Positions 46,892 through 57,263 are shown, counted from the first letter of the stretch. The stretch is DNA of 64,000 bases from Methylocystis sp. (GCA_020252485.1 JADCCX010000001.1:1-64000); one strand, 5' to 3'. Numbers and translations are program-made. Notes: a model not told the origin generated them from the letters alone.

Positions 46892-48055
46892 TCAGTCGTA
46901 CGTTCTTACCGTCACGGCGGCCGGTTGCCTTACGATCCGCCACGCCACCAGCACAGAATAGGCTGCGAGCATGGCGGCGAGCGCCCAGGCGAAGCCATGC
47001 GGCCCGAGTGTATCCATCCCGGCGCCGACGAACGGCGGACCGACGATCAGGCCCACGGAATAAAGCATGATGAAGGCGGCGTTTGCGTTGGCGAGATCAT
47101 GCCCTGTGAAACGGGCGCCGAGATGGGCCAGCCCCACCGTATAGAGGCCTCCCGTGAAGCCGCCCCAGATGAAGAGCACGGTGTAGAAGGCGGCCGGCAC
47201 ATCCATTGTGAAAGGCATGGCGATGGCTCCCGCGACGCCGATGACGCCGCAGATCAGGAGCAGATTCCGCCTGTCGGTATGGTCAGAGAGCCAGCCGATC
47301 GGGATCTGCGAGACGATATTGCCGGCGACGACCACGCTGATCAGCAGCGCCGCTGAGGTATCGGGCATGCCATTGCGGATGCCATAGACCGGGAAGAGCG
47401 CGAAGGCTCCGGTTTCGATCGCCCCGAAAACCAGTCCCGCGAAGGTCGCGACGGGAACCGCCGTCATGTAGCTGATGACGCCGTCGTTCTTCTCTTCGGT
47501 GATGCCGGGCAGTCCGCTGCCGGCAAATGTCAGCGGTACCAGTGCCAGAAGATACATCGCGACGCCGGCCAGATAAGGCCAGATGCCAGAGGCGCCGGTC
47601 GCCTTCAGAATGAGCGGTCCGAGCACGAAGCCGATGGCCAGCATGGTCGCGTAAACGCCCATGATCACGCCGCGACGATCAGGCGGCGCCGCGGCATTGA
47701 TCCAGTATTCCGACAGGACGAAAAGTGTGCCGATCAGCGCGCCGAACAGGAAGCGCAGCGGAAACCAGGCCCAGAACGGCAGAAGATAAAAGGCGAGCGA
47801 CAGGAGGGCCGAAGCGAGGATCGCCCCCCTGATGATGGGCTGCAGCCCGAAGCGCGCGGCGAGCCGGGGCACGAAAGGCACGACGAGCAAGGTGCCCAGG
47901 CCCGCAAATGCCGTGTTCAGGCCGGAAATCGTGCTGGAGACCCCCTGGTTCTCCATGGCGATCGCCAGCAGCGGGATGAACAGGCTGAGCGAGATGCCGA
48001 CCAGCATGATCAGCACGATCGCCGCGGCAATGGTGGCGGCTTGTTCGCGAACCAC
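46892..48055 (-). CDS. MFS transporter
   Basis: The 387-residue protein is built almost wholly of hydrophobic helices, about 12 by eye, as in the major facilitator superfamily. The segment [21 protein letters not shown] resembles the central loop of YcaD-like transporters, but no substrate can be inferred. The start is a GTG at 48053-48055, two bases after the NUDIX stop, so it is translationally coupled to that gene. It ends the topA-rnr-DUF983-NUDIX-MFS operon. Confidence 0.85.
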   Translation of the reverse strand: MVREQAATIAAAIVLIMLVGISLSLFIPLLAIAMENQGVSSTISGLNTAFAGLGTLLVVPFVPRLAARFGLQPIIRGAILASALLSLAFYLLPFWAWFPLRFLFGALIGTLFVLSEYWINAAAPPDRRGVIMGVYATMLAIGFVLGPLILKATGASGIWPYLAGVAMYLLALVPLTFAGSGLPGITEEKNDGVISYMTAVPVATFAGLVFGAIETGAFALFPVYGIRNGMPDTSAALLISVVVAGNIVSQIPIGWLSDHTDRRNLLLICGVIGVAGAIAMPFTMDVPAAFYTVLFIWGGFTGGLYTVGLAHLGARFTGHDLANANAAFIMLYSVGLIVGPPFVGAGMDTLGPHGFAWALAAMLAAYSVLVAWRIVRQPAAVTVRTYD

Positions 48056-48057
48056 GG

Positions 48058-48807
48058 TCAGACCGTCTCGCGCAGGAACCGTCGGTTGCGCTCGAAATAG
48101 AACGGAACGGGCTGATCCGCCTCGATGCCGACGCGCATCCGTTCGGCGAGCTCGGCCAGAATGACCTGGGTGATGGTGGGAATATCCAGCCGCACCGCCT
48201 CGTCAAGATCAACCCAGGCGAGTTCGGTCAATTCGGCATCGGGTCCGAACGCCCGCTCGACCCTGCCGCCGACCGAAGCGAGGGACGCGGCAAAAAAGCG
48301 GGTGTCGAAACGCCGTGGGCGGCGCGGCGGCGTGATGGCGCGGGCTATGAAGCTGAGCGCGTCGGGCGTCGGAAACAGCCCCTGATCGGCGAATTCGCGC
48401 CAGGCGCCGGCGGGAACTTTCGCCGGCTTGCCGTAATCGGCATTGCCGATCATCAGGCCGGTTTCCTCGAAGGTTTCGCGGATCGCCGCCATGGCGAGCG
48501 CCCGGCAGCGCAGCGGCGTCATGCGCGGCGCCATCGCCATCAGACGCGATTCGGCGCGCGCGGAGAGCGCCCCCGCAGCCAGCATCGCGCGGTCGCCGGC
48601 ATCGACGCGGCCGCCCGGAAACACGAATTTCCCCGGCATGAACTTCAGCTTGTCGCTGCGCTTGCCCATCAGCACCTTCGGCTTTTTCGCCTTGGCGTCG
48701 ATCAGGATCAGCGTCGCCGCGTCGACGGGGCGGAGATTGACCGCGCCGCGCACGCGCGTCTCGGAATCGAGGCGGGCCTTCAGCGTTTCGGGAGAAAGTT
48801 CATTCAT
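48058..48807 (-). CDS. NUDIX hydrolase
   Basis: NUDIX enzymes hydrolyse nucleoside diphosphate derivatives. The 249-residue protein has the conserved GGRVDAGD at the start of the Nudix box, and RETFEETGLM at its end. The two parts are separated by an insertion of about 30 residues, a feature of the NUDT7/NUDT19-like group, which includes CoA pyrophosphatases. The substrate remains unknown. The gene overlaps the DUF983 stop by four bases (ATGA) and is two bases before the MFS start. Confidence 0.85.
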   Translation of the reverse strand: MNELSPETLKARLDSETRVRGAVNLRPVDAATLILIDAKAKKPKVLMGKRSDKLKFMPGKFVFPGGRVDAGDRAMLAAGALSARAESRLMAMAPRMTPLRCRALAMAAIRETFEETGLMIGNADYGKPAKVPAGAWREFADQGLFPTPDALSFIARAITPPRRPRRFDTRFFAASLASVGGRVERAFGPDAELTELAWVDLDEAVRLDIPTITQVILAELAERMRVGIEADQPVPFYFERNRRFLRETV

Positions 48808-49259
48808 GGCGCCGGGGGCCGTGCAGCGGCAGGGAGCGGCTGGGAATGAAAATCCCCCCTGGGATCATAGCCATGGAGCCTGAGGCCCCATTGCAGGCCG
48901 ATGATCGCGCCCTTTACAGGCTGCATCAGCCCCAGGCTCAGCGCGAGCGTCAGCGGCAGCCAGACCGCGAAATGAAACCAGAGCGGCCAGGGGTTGGCCG
49001 ACATCTCGTTCGCCAGCACCAACGGCACCAGCAGATGGCCGACGATCATGATCGTGACATAGGGCGGCAGGTCGTCGGAGCGGTGGCCGTCGAGCTTTTC
49101 GTCGCAACGGGCGCAGACATCGACCGGCTTCAGGAAAGCGCCAAACAGCTTGCCCTCGCCGCAATGCGGGCAGCGGCAGCGGAACCCCTTCCACATGGCG
49201 TCGGCCACGGAGCGCTCGCCCTTGCTCATGATGCCGGCCACGGGTGTGAGACTGTTCAT
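48804..49259 (-). CDS. DUF983 family protein
   Basis: The 151-residue protein has an N-terminal zinc-ribbon-like pair of cysteines (CRCPHCGEGKLF and CARCDEKLD) followed by two hydrophobic helices (around TIMIVGHLLVPLVLANEM and LWFHFAVWLPLTLALSLGLM). This is the pattern of DUF983, a small membrane protein of unknown role. The start follows the rnr stop with no spacing (TGA-ATG), so it is translated with rnr. Its persistent place next to rnr may hint at a role in RNA or envelope processes, but this is speculation. Confidence 0.85.
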   Translation of the reverse strand: MNSLTPVAGIMSKGERSVADAMWKGFRCRCPHCGEGKLFGAFLKPVDVCARCDEKLDGHRSDDLPPYVTIMIVGHLLVPLVLANEMSANPWPLWFHFAVWLPLTLALSLGLMQPVKGAIIGLQWGLRLHGYDPRGDFHSQPLPAAARPPAP

Positions 49260-51380
49260 TCATCGACCTCGCGATTGGCGGCCAAGCTTGCGGTAGGAGG
49301 GCGTTTCGCCGCCCCGCCGCCGCATGCCGCGCTTTCCTGCCGCTGGCTTCATATAGCGGCCTTTCGACAGAATTTCGAACCTTAAAGCGCCAGCGAAGGG
49401 CGCTGCTTCAGCAAGCCGCACGTCGACCGTATCACCAAGCCGGAAAGCTTCGCCAGTGCGCTGGCCGATCAGCGCCTGGGCGGCCTCGTCATGATAGTAG
49501 AAATCCGCGCCGAGAGTCGCGGCGGGCACGAAGCCGTCGGCGCCGGTTTTCGTCAGCTTGACGAACAGCCCGGCGCGCGTGACGCCGGAGACGCGCCCTG
49601 CGAATGTCGCGCCGATCTGGTCCTTCAGATGCGCGGCGACCAGCCGGTCATAGGTGTCGCGTTCCGCCAGCATGGCGCGCCGTTCGGTGGCGGAGATGAG
49701 CTGGCCGATCTGGCGCATGCGGTCGAGGCCGGTCTCGGGCCCGCCATCCTTGCCGAGATCCAGCGCCCGGATAAGGGCGCGGTGGACGACGAGGTCCGAG
49801 TAGCGGCGGATCGGCGAGGTGAAATGCGCGTATTTGCGCAGGTTCAGCCCGAAATGCCCGATGTTTTCCGGCGCATATTCCGCCTGCGATTGCGAGCGCA
49901 GCACCATCTCGTTGATGAGCGGCGCGTGGTCGCTTTCGGCGAGGCGGGTTAGCGTCCGGTTGAACAGAGCCGGCCGAACCGCGCCGCCCTTGGGCAGATC
50001 GATGTCGAGCGTCTTCAGGAAGGCGCGCAGACCCTCCATCTTGGCCAAGGATGGTTCGTCATGGATGCGGAACAGCAGGCCCTGCTTGTTGTCGATCAGC
50101 GTTTCCGCCGCGCAGACATTGGCGAGGATCATCATTTCCTCGATGAGCCGATGCGCATCGAGCCTCTCCCGGATGATCACATCCACGACCTTGCCCTCGG
50201 CATCGAGCACCAGTTTGCGCTCCGGGAGCTCCAGATCGAGAGGCTCGCGGGATGTCCGCTCCTTCCTGAGCGCCGCGTAGGCGGCCCAGAGAGGGCGCAG
50301 CACGGCATCGAGCAGGAGCGCGGTCTCCTCATCCGCATGCCCGTCGATCGCCGCCTGGGCCCGCTCGTAGGAGAGCTTGGCGTGCGAGCGCATCACGATG
50401 CGGTGGAAGCCGTGGCTCCTCTTGCGCCCATCCGCCCCGATCACGGCGCGCACGGCGATGGCCGGGCGATCCTTTGCGGGCACCAGCGAGCAAAGGTCGT
50501 TGGAGATGCGTTCGGGCAGCATGGGCACCACGCGGTCCGGGAAATAGACCGAATTGCCGCGCGTCAGCGCCTCGTCGTCGAGCGCCGATCCCGGCGTCAC
50601 GTAAGCGGCGACATCGGCGATGGCGATGGAGAGGACGAAGCCGCCCGGATTGCGCGGATCCTCGTCCGAGGCGGCATGGACCGCATCGTCATGGTCCTTC
50701 GCATCCGCCGGGTCGATGGTGATGAGCGGCAGATCGCGCCAATCCTCCCGGCCCTTGAGTGTGGCCGGCCTCACCGCTTCCGCTTCGGCGAGAACCGCGT
50801 CGGGGAAGACATGCGGAATGCCGTGCATATGGATGGCGATCAGGCTCGCCGCCTTTTCCGACGAGACATCGCCCAGACGCTCGACCACGCGCGCCGTCTT
50901 GAGGCCGAGGCGGCTTTCGCGGATGGTTTCCACCGCGATCAATTCGCCGTCCTCAGCGCCATCCGTGTCATTCGGACCGATGGTGATTTCGCGGCCAAGC
51001 GCCTTCTTGTCCACCGGCAAGAGGCGTCCGCCCCCGCCGCCATGGGCGCGAAAGACGCCGATCACCTGCTGGGGCCGCTTCGCCAGCGTCTTCAGGACGC
51101 GGGCATGGATAGCGCCGAAATCGCGCGCATTGCCGATGCGGTCGATCTTCAGGATCACATGATCGCCGATGCCAGGCGGGAACCTGTCGCGGCGGCTGGT
51201 GTGGACGATCAGGCCCGGCGCTTCGTCATCGGTCCAGTCGAGCGGTCTGGCGATCAGGTCGCCATCCTTGTCGCGGCCAATGATTTCAGCAGGAAAGACC
51301 GGCGGCAGTCGCGCCACGGCGCCGCCCGAATCCGCGGTCGCCTTGCCAGCCTCTCTGCTCTTTCGGGCCATGATCTCCAC
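49260..51380 (-). CDS. rnr: Ribonuclease R
   Basis: RNase R is a 3'-5' exoribonuclease that degrades structured RNA. The 706-residue protein has cold-shock-like OB domains at the N-terminus, the RNB catalytic signature TIDPADAKDHDD at residues 221-232, and a C-terminal S1 domain followed by a basic tail (KPAAGKRGMRRRGG). It is somewhat short compared with E. coli RNase R (813 residues). The start may be the GTG at 51380 or the ATG at 51371; I kept the longer form because AGGA precedes the GTG. Confidence 0.93.
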   Translation of the reverse strand: MEIMARKSREAGKATADSGGAVARLPPVFPAEIIGRDKDGDLIARPLDWTDDEAPGLIVHTSRRDRFPPGIGDHVILKIDRIGNARDFGAIHARVLKTLAKRPQQVIGVFRAHGGGGGRLLPVDKKALGREITIGPNDTDGAEDGELIAVETIRESRLGLKTARVVERLGDVSSEKAASLIAIHMHGIPHVFPDAVLAEAEAVRPATLKGREDWRDLPLITIDPADAKDHDDAVHAASDEDPRNPGGFVLSIAIADVAAYVTPGSALDDEALTRGNSVYFPDRVVPMLPERISNDLCSLVPAKDRPAIAVRAVIGADGRKRSHGFHRIVMRSHAKLSYERAQAAIDGHADEETALLLDAVLRPLWAAYAALRKERTSREPLDLELPERKLVLDAEGKVVDVIIRERLDAHRLIEEMMILANVCAAETLIDNKQGLLFRIHDEPSLAKMEGLRAFLKTLDIDLPKGGAVRPALFNRTLTRLAESDHAPLINEMVLRSQSQAEYAPENIGHFGLNLRKYAHFTSPIRRYSDLVVHRALIRALDLGKDGGPETGLDRMRQIGQLISATERRAMLAERDTYDRLVAAHLKDQIGATFAGRVSGVTRAGLFVKLTKTGADGFVPAATLGADFYYHDEAAQALIGQRTGEAFRLGDTVDVRLAEAAPFAGALRFEILSKGRYMKPAAGKRGMRRRGGETPSYRKLGRQSRGR

Positions 51381-51416
51381 GCTTTCCTGCTCCCGCGGCG
51401 GGGGCAGGGGAAGGCC

Positions 51417-54047
51417 TTATTTCTTCTTTGGCGCAATTTTTTTCGCCGCTGCCTTTTTGGGAGCAGCCTTGTCGGATGCCGCCGCTTTGGCGGGCGCTTT
51501 CTTCGCGCCCTTCTTCACCGGCGCCGCCGCCTGCCTGGCCCGGATCAGATCGACTGCCTGTTCAAGCGTGATCTTGTCCTTCTCGATCGCCTTGGGGATC
51601 GTGGCGTTCACATCGTTCCATTTGACATAGGCGCCGTATTTGCCGTCCAGCACCTGGATAACGCCGCCTTCGGGATGATCGCCGATCGGCCTGCCCGCGG
51701 GTGCGGAGCGGCTGAACTTGCCGGGCCCCTTGGCGCGCTTCGTGGCGATGAGATCGACGGCGCGGTTGAGCCCGATGGTCAGCACATCCTCGCCTGCCGT
51801 AAGGTTGGCGTAGGTCTTGAGATGCTGCACATAGGGGCCGAACTTGCCATTGTTCGCCATAATCGGCTCGCCATCCTCGGGGTGTTTGCCGACGAGGCGG
51901 GGCAGCGAGAGCAATTGCAGCGCCTGCTCCAATGAGATCCCCGAGACGTTCAGGCCCTTGGGGATCGAGGAGCGCTTCGGCTTGTCGCCGTCGCCAAGCT
52001 GGACGAAGGGGCCGAAACGTCCCGTGCGCGCCGTCACCGGCAGATTGGTCTCGGGATCAGCGCCCAGCAGGCGCGCGCCATCGGGACCAGCGCCCGCCGC
52101 GCCTTCGCCTTCACCCTCGGCGGAAGCCACGCCGAAGGGGCGCGTGTAGCGGCATTCGGGATAATTCGAGCAGCCGATGAAGGGGCCGGTCTTCGAGAGT
52201 TTGAGGCCCAGCCGCCCGGCGCCGCAGCGCTGGCAGATCCGGGTATCCTCGCCGTTCTTGCCGCGCGGAAAGAGATGCGGGCCCAGCAATTCGTCGAGCT
52301 TGTCCAGCACTTCGGTCGTGCGCAATTCCTTCGTGCCGGCGATCGCGGCCGAGAACTCGCGCCAGAACTGGCGCATGACCTCTTTCCATTCGATCTCGTT
52401 GTTGGAGATGCGGTCGAGCTGGTTTTCGAGGTTCGCGGTGAAATCGAACTCCACATAGCGGGCGAAGAAACTTTCGAGGAAGGCCGTGACCAACCGGCCC
52501 TTATCCTCGGCCACAAGCCGCTTCTTCTCGATGCGGACATATTCGCGGTCGCGCAAAACCTGTAATGTCGAGGCATAGGTGGATGGCCGCCCGATGCCGA
52601 GCTCCTCCATCTTTTTGACGAGCGAGGCTTCCGTGAAACGGGGCGGCGGCTCGGTGAAATGCTGGGTCGCGGCGATTTTCTCGCGCTTGAGGCTGTCGCC
52701 CTTGCGCATCAGGGGCAGGCGGCCGCCTTCCTCATCATCCTCGTCATCCTTGTCCTCGGTGTAGAGGGTCAGGAAGCCATCGAAGCGGATCACCTGGCCG
52801 GTGGCGCGCAATTCGAGCTTGCGGCCGCCAGCGTCGGCCAGGATATCGACGGTGGTGCGCTCGAGTTCCGCATGCTCCATCTGGCTCGCCATGGTGCGCT
52901 TCCAGATCAGGTCGTAGAGGCGGGCCTCCTCGGCGCCCAGATATTTCCGCACCTTGTCCGGCGTGCGCCAGACATCGGTAGGCCGGATCGCCTCATGCGC
53001 TTCCTGCGCGTTCTTCGCCTTGGTGGAATAGGCGCGCGGCACGCCCGGCAGATAGCGGTCGCCGTAATCATTGGCGATCAGGCGGCGGACGGCGGCGATG
53101 GCCTCGCCCGCCATCTGCACGCCATCGGTGCGCATATAGGTGATGAGGCCGACGGTCTCGCCGCCGATATCGACGCCCTCGTAGAGCTTCTGCGCCACGC
53201 GCATGGCGACGGCGGGAGCCATACCGAGCTTGCGCGAGGCTTCCTGCTGCAGCGTGGAGGTGGTGAAGGGCGGGTAGGGGTGGCGTTTGGCGGGCTTTGA
53301 TTCGACCGCCGTGACGGTGAAGGCCGCAGCATCGAGCGCCTTCTTGAAGTCTTTCGCTTCGGATTCGGCGCCGACATCGAGCCGCGTGATCTTCCTGCCG
53401 TCGGCGCCGACGAGCCGGGCCTCGAACACCTCACCGGAACCGGTCTTCAGCGTCGCGACCAGCGACCAATATTCGCGCGCCACGAAACGCTCGATGTCCA
53501 TTTCCCGGTCACAGACGAGCCGGAGCGCCACCGATTGCACGCGGCCCGCCGAACGGGCGCCGGGGAGCTTGCGCCAGAGCACCGGCGACAGGTTGAAGCC
53601 CACGAGGTAATCAAGGGCGCGGCGGGCGAGATAGGCATCGACCAAGGCCTGATCGATGGGCCTTGGATGCGCCATCGCCTCGTCGACCGCCTGCTTGGTG
53701 ATGGCGTTGAAGGTGACGCGCTCGACCTTCACATCCTTGAGAACGCGGCGATTCTTGAGGATTTCGAGGATATGCCAGGAAATCGCCTCGCCCTCGCGGT
53801 CCGGGTCGGTCGCCAGGATGACCGTTTCCGAGCCCTTGGCGGCGGCGGCAATGTCGGACATGCGCTTGGTGGCCTTGCCGTCGAGCTCCCAGAGCATGGC
53901 GAAATCGGCCTCCGGATCGACCGAGCCATCTTTGGAGGGCAGATCGCGGACATGGCCGAAGGAGGCCAGAACCTCATAATTCCGGCCGAGGTATTTGTTG
54001 ATTGTCTTGGCCTTGGCAGGCGACTCGACAATGACAAGATGGGTCAA
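51417..54047 (-). CDS. topA: DNA topoisomerase I
   Basis: TopA relaxes negative supercoils through a 5'-phosphotyrosine. The 876-residue protein has the Toprim domain (VESPAKAKT at the start, DPDREGE at 81-87), the active-site Tyr304 in GLITYMRTDG, a C-terminal zinc finger (CQRCGAGRLGLKLSKTG..CSNYPEC) and further repeated topo C-terminal domains. A Lys/Ala-rich tail ends it. The start is a TTG at 54045-54047 with AGGGGC upstream. It is divergent from pyrB across 125 bases. Confidence 0.95.
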   Translation of the reverse strand: MTHLVIVESPAKAKTINKYLGRNYEVLASFGHVRDLPSKDGSVDPEADFAMLWELDGKATKRMSDIAAAAKGSETVILATDPDREGEAISWHILEILKNRRVLKDVKVERVTFNAITKQAVDEAMAHPRPIDQALVDAYLARRALDYLVGFNLSPVLWRKLPGARSAGRVQSVALRLVCDREMDIERFVAREYWSLVATLKTGSGEVFEARLVGADGRKITRLDVGAESEAKDFKKALDAAAFTVTAVESKPAKRHPYPPFTTSTLQQEASRKLGMAPAVAMRVAQKLYEGVDIGGETVGLITYMRTDGVQMAGEAIAAVRRLIANDYGDRYLPGVPRAYSTKAKNAQEAHEAIRPTDVWRTPDKVRKYLGAEEARLYDLIWKRTMASQMEHAELERTTVDILADAGGRKLELRATGQVIRFDGFLTLYTEDKDDEDDEEGGRLPLMRKGDSLKREKIAATQHFTEPPPRFTEASLVKKMEELGIGRPSTYASTLQVLRDREYVRIEKKRLVAEDKGRLVTAFLESFFARYVEFDFTANLENQLDRISNNEIEWKEVMRQFWREFSAAIAGTKELRTTEVLDKLDELLGPHLFPRGKNGEDTRICQRCGAGRLGLKLSKTGPFIGCSNYPECRYTRPFGVASAEGEGEGAAGAGPDGARLLGADPETNLPVTARTGRFGPFVQLGDGDKPKRSSIPKGLNVSGISLEQALQLLSLPRLVGKHPEDGEPIMANNGKFGPYVQHLKTYANLTAGEDVLTIGLNRAVDLIATKRAKGPGKFSRSAPAGRPIGDHPEGGVIQVLDGKYGAYVKWNDVNATIPKAIEKDKITLEQAVDLIRARQAAAPVKKGAKKAPAKAAASDKAAPKKAAAKKIAPKKK

Positions 54048-54172
54048 GCTGAAGCCCCTTCAGCATGGGATATGCTGTTTTCGAAACGGCGCGATACATG
54101 GGGAAGACCGGGGCCGCTGTCAAACGAGCGCTTGGCCTCGGGTCATTTTGTCTCTATCCGATCATCTTCGAC

Positions 54173-55126
54173 ATGAGCATCAACCAGCCGTCGAGCTACG
54201 TTTTCCCCCACAAACACCTCCTCGGCATTGAGGGGCTGTCGCGCCCGGATATCGAGGCGCTGCTGGAGCTTGCCGATGAGGAGGTGATCCTGTCCCGGCA
54301 GGTCGAGAAGAAGAAGACGAGCCTCAGGGGCCGCACCCAGATCAACCTCTTTTTCGAGCCCTCGACGCGCACGCAGGCCTCCTTCGAACTCGCCGGCAAG
54401 CGGCTGGGCGCCGATGTGATGAACATGTCGGTCGCCAATTCCTCCGCCAAGAAAGGCGAGACGCTGATCGACACGGCGATGACGCTGAATGCGATGCGGC
54501 CGGACCTCATCATCGTGCGTCATCATGCGGCGGGCGCGGTGCAATTGCTGTCGCGAAAAGTGGATTGCTCGGTGATCAATGCCGGCGACGGCGCGCATGA
54601 GCATCCGACGCAGGCGCTTCTCGATGCGCTGACGATCAAGCGCGCCAAGGGCCGGATCGAGGGGCTCGTGGTCGCGATCTGCGGCGACATCATGCATTCG
54701 CGTGTCGCCCGCTCGAACATGATCTGCCTGGCCGCGCTCGGCGCGCGGGTGCGCCTGGTGGGGCCGACGACGCTGATGCCGGCGGGCATCGAGCGTTTCG
54801 GCTTTGAGATTTTCCATGACATGCGGGAAGGCATCCGGGACGCCGACATCATCATGATGCTGCGATTGCAGCGCGAGAGGATGCATGGCTCCTTCGTGCC
54901 ATCGACGAAGGAATATTTCCGCTATTTCGGCCTTGACGATGAAAAACTGGCCTTGGCCAAGCCCGATGCGCTGGTGATGCATCCGGGCCCCATGAACCGC
55001 GGCATCGAGATTTCGACCGATGTCGCCGATGGCGCGCAATCGCTGATCCGGGAGCAGGTCGAGATGGGCGTGGCGGTGCGCATGGCGGTGCTTGAGGCGC
55101 TGGCGCGGCGCCTGCCGAACGGCTGA
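54173..55126 (+). CDS. pyrB: Aspartate carbamoyltransferase catalytic subunit
   Basis: PyrB condenses carbamoyl phosphate and aspartate in pyrimidine synthesis. The 317-residue protein starts at [10 protein letters not shown] (54173). It has [12 protein letters not shown] with carbamoyl-phosphate residues STRT (64-67), HPTQALLD and MHPGPMNRG, all conserved. Upstream frame to 54065 is not PyrB-like. No regulatory pyrI gene is nearby. The next gene encodes a dihydroorotase-like protein without the metal site, similar to the pyrB-pyrC-prime arrangement of pseudomonads. Confidence 0.96.
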   Translation: MSINQPSSYVFPHKHLLGIEGLSRPDIEALLELADEEVILSRQVEKKKTSLRGRTQINLFFEPSTRTQASFELAGKRLGADVMNMSVANSSAKKGETLIDTAMTLNAMRPDLIIVRHHAAGAVQLLSRKVDCSVINAGDGAHEHPTQALLDALTIKRAKGRIEGLVVAICGDIMHSRVARSNMICLAALGARVRLVGPTTLMPAGIERFGFEIFHDMREGIRDADIIMMLRLQRERMHGSFVPSTKEYFRYFGLDDEKLALAKPDALVMHPGPMNRGIEISTDVADGAQSLIREQVEMGVAVRMAVLEALARRLPNG

Positions 55127-55243
55127 GCCGAAGGCCGCGGCGCAAAAAGCCCGGGACCTCCAATCCTGACCGTGGACGGCGGCCGCCATTGGCCCGATTT
55201 CGATTGTCCTTCGCCGGGCCGGGGTTTACACGCCAGTTTCAGC

Positions 55244-56545
55244 ATGTCCGACGAAACCGCGCCCGCGCTGCTTCTCACCCATGGCCGCATCATCGATCCC
55301 GCCTCTGGCCGGGACGAGACCGGCGGCATTCTGATCGAAAACGGCGTCATCCGCGACGTGGGGCCCCATCTCGACCACCTGAAACCGATGAACGGAGTGA
55401 CGGTCCGCCACTGCGCCGGCGCCGTGATCGCTCCGGGGCTTGTCGACATGCGCGTCTTTGTCGGCGAGCCCGGCGAGGAGCACCGCGAGACCTTCCGCAC
55501 CGCCGGGCTGGCTGCGGCGGCGGGCGGCATCACCACGATGATCTGCCAGCCGCAGACCCTGCCGCCCCTCGACGATGCGCCCTCGATCGATTTCGTCAAG
55601 CGCCGCGCCAAGGACCGCTGCATCGTGCGCGTCCATCCGATGGCCGCGCTGACGAAGGGTTGCGCGGGCGGCGAAATGACGGAGATCGGCCTCCTGAAGG
55701 AAGTGGGGGCCGTTGCCTATACCGATGGGGCGAGGGCGGTCACCAATGCGCAGGTGATCCGCCGCGCGCTGACCTATGGCCGCATGTTCGATGCGCTGAT
55801 CGTGCAGCATTGCGAGGATCCCGATCTCGTCGGCGAAGGCGTCATGAACGAGGGCGAATTCGCCGCGCGTCTCGGCCTGCCGGGCGCGCCGGACCTCGCG
55901 GAAACCGTGATCCTCGAGCGCGACATGCGCCTGCTGGCTGCTTCAGGCGGCCGCTATCATGCGGCGCTCATCTCCTGCTCGGCCTCGCTTGATGTGCTGC
56001 GCAAGGCGAAGGAGGCCGGCCTGAACGTGACCGCCGGCGTCTCGATCAATCACCTGACCTTCAACGAAAACGACGTCGGACAATACCGCACCTTCTTCAA
56101 GCTTGCCCCGCCGCTACGGACGGAGGACGAGCGTCTGGCCCTTGTCGAAGCTTTGGCGAGCGGCCTGATCGACGTGATCGTTTCCGATCACAATCCGCAG
56201 GATGTCGAAACGAAGCGGCTCACCTTCGCGGAGGCGGCGAACGGCGCTGCCGGTTTGGAGACGATGCTGTCGGCGGGCCTTCGGCTCGTCGAGGCCGGGC
56301 ATCTGACCCTGCCGCGCCTGATCGAGGCGATGACGCTGGCGCCCTCGCGCATTCTTCATCTGCCGTCAGGCACACTTTCTGTCGGCGCGCCGGCGGATGT
56401 CATCGTCTTCGATCCCGAGGAGCCCTGGGTCTGCGATCCGGCTGAGATGCGCGGCCGCTCGAAGAACACGCCTTTCGACGAGGCGAGGATGGCCGGGCGG
56501 GTGAAGGCGACGATTGTCGGCGGGAGGACCGTGTTCGGGGGGTAG
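55244..56545 (+). CDS. pyrX: Dihydroorotase-like protein lacking metal ligands (PyrX/PyrC-prime type)
   Basis: The 433-residue product has the amidohydrolase fold of class I dihydroorotases, but the metal-binding residues are changed. The usual D-x-H-x-H after the first beta strand reads DMRVF (Asp68, Arg70, Phe72). The HIAHVS segment reads HAALIS, losing the second His, and SDHAP reads SDHNP. Asp161, His189 and Asp315 are kept. In Pseudomonas a similar non-catalytic PyrC-prime is a structural partner of PyrB in a dodecamer. The start at 55244 follows a weak site; an upstream frame is not conserved. A true dihydroorotase should lie elsewhere. Confidence 0.8.
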   Translation: MSDETAPALLLTHGRIIDPASGRDETGGILIENGVIRDVGPHLDHLKPMNGVTVRHCAGAVIAPGLVDMRVFVGEPGEEHRETFRTAGLAAAAGGITTMICQPQTLPPLDDAPSIDFVKRRAKDRCIVRVHPMAALTKGCAGGEMTEIGLLKEVGAVAYTDGARAVTNAQVIRRALTYGRMFDALIVQHCEDPDLVGEGVMNEGEFAARLGLPGAPDLAETVILERDMRLLAASGGRYHAALISCSASLDVLRKAKEAGLNVTAGVSINHLTFNENDVGQYRTFFKLAPPLRTEDERLALVEALASGLIDVIVSDHNPQDVETKRLTFAEAANGAAGLETMLSAGLRLVEAGHLTLPRLIEAMTLAPSRILHLPSGTLSVGAPADVIVFDPEEPWVCDPAEMRGRSKNTPFDEARMAGRVKATIVGGRTVFGG

Positions 56546-56585
56546 GCCGACAAGGGTTCGCCGTCGCCAAGGGCTGGCGGTTCTT

Positions 56586-57263
56586 CTAACCCGCCATGCG
56601 CTCCTGCTTGATCGCGTTCAATCGCTCCGAAACCTTGTCGGCTTGATCGAGGGCATCAAGCTCCGCAAGCTTGGCGCTCACATTGCTCCCGGCGCGTGTG
56701 ACGCCGCTGATGCCGCCTGCGGCCGCCATGGCGCGATCAAACGCAGCTTCGGCCTTGTCGACGCGCTGGCGATTCGGCGACAAGGGAGAAGTCTTGATGT
56801 CGAGCGATGCGGCGGCCTGCTGCTTTGCCGCGACGAAAGCGGCGAGATCGGATGACATCCGCTCCAGACGCTCCTTGAGTTGGTTCATGTGCCGGGAGAG
56901 TTCATCTTCCTCGGCCTTGATCGTGACGCTGGTCGCTCGGAGCTTCGCGATCTGCGCTTCGATATCGAGTTGTCGGGTGACTGCAGCCTCTGCGAGGTCC
57001 TCACGCGAACTGTCGAGCGCCTTGCCGGTTTTTGCTGCCAGATCGACGAGGTGGCGCTCGGCCATGTCGGCCTGTTTGGCGCCCTGGAGGCGCTTGACCT
57101 GCAGTTGTGCGATCTCATGCTTCACATCTTCGATCGTGCGCTCGACCTCGCGGATCGTTTCGCGCATGACGGTTTCGCCGCCTGCCGCCTCCATGGCGTC
57201 CACCATATCTTCGACGTTGCCCGCTATAAGCCGCCGCACACGCTTCAAAATCGACTCGGTCAT
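56586..57263 (-). CDS. pspA: PspA/IM30-family protein
   Basis: PspA proteins coat the inner membrane and counter proton leakage or membrane stress. The 225-residue product has a strongly charged coiled-coil pattern (EDLAEAAV..., AEEDELSRHMNQLKERLERMSSDL) along most of its length and starts MTESILKRVRRLIAGNVEDMVDAME, matching the PspA N-terminal amphipathic helix pattern. GAGGAGCG precedes the ATG. No pspF, pspB or pspC lies in the window. Divergent from lemA over an AT-rich spacer. The PspA subgroup is uncertain. Confidence 0.85.
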   Translation of the reverse strand: MTESILKRVRRLIAGNVEDMVDAMEAAGGETVMRETIREVERTIEDVKHEIAQLQVKRLQGAKQADMAERHLVDLAAKTGKALDSSREDLAEAAVTRQLDIEAQIAKLRATSVTIKAEEDELSRHMNQLKERLERMSSDLAAFVAAKQQAAASLDIKTSPLSPNRQRVDKAEAAFDRAMAAAGGISGVTRAGSNVSAKLAELDALDQADKVSERLNAIKQERMAG

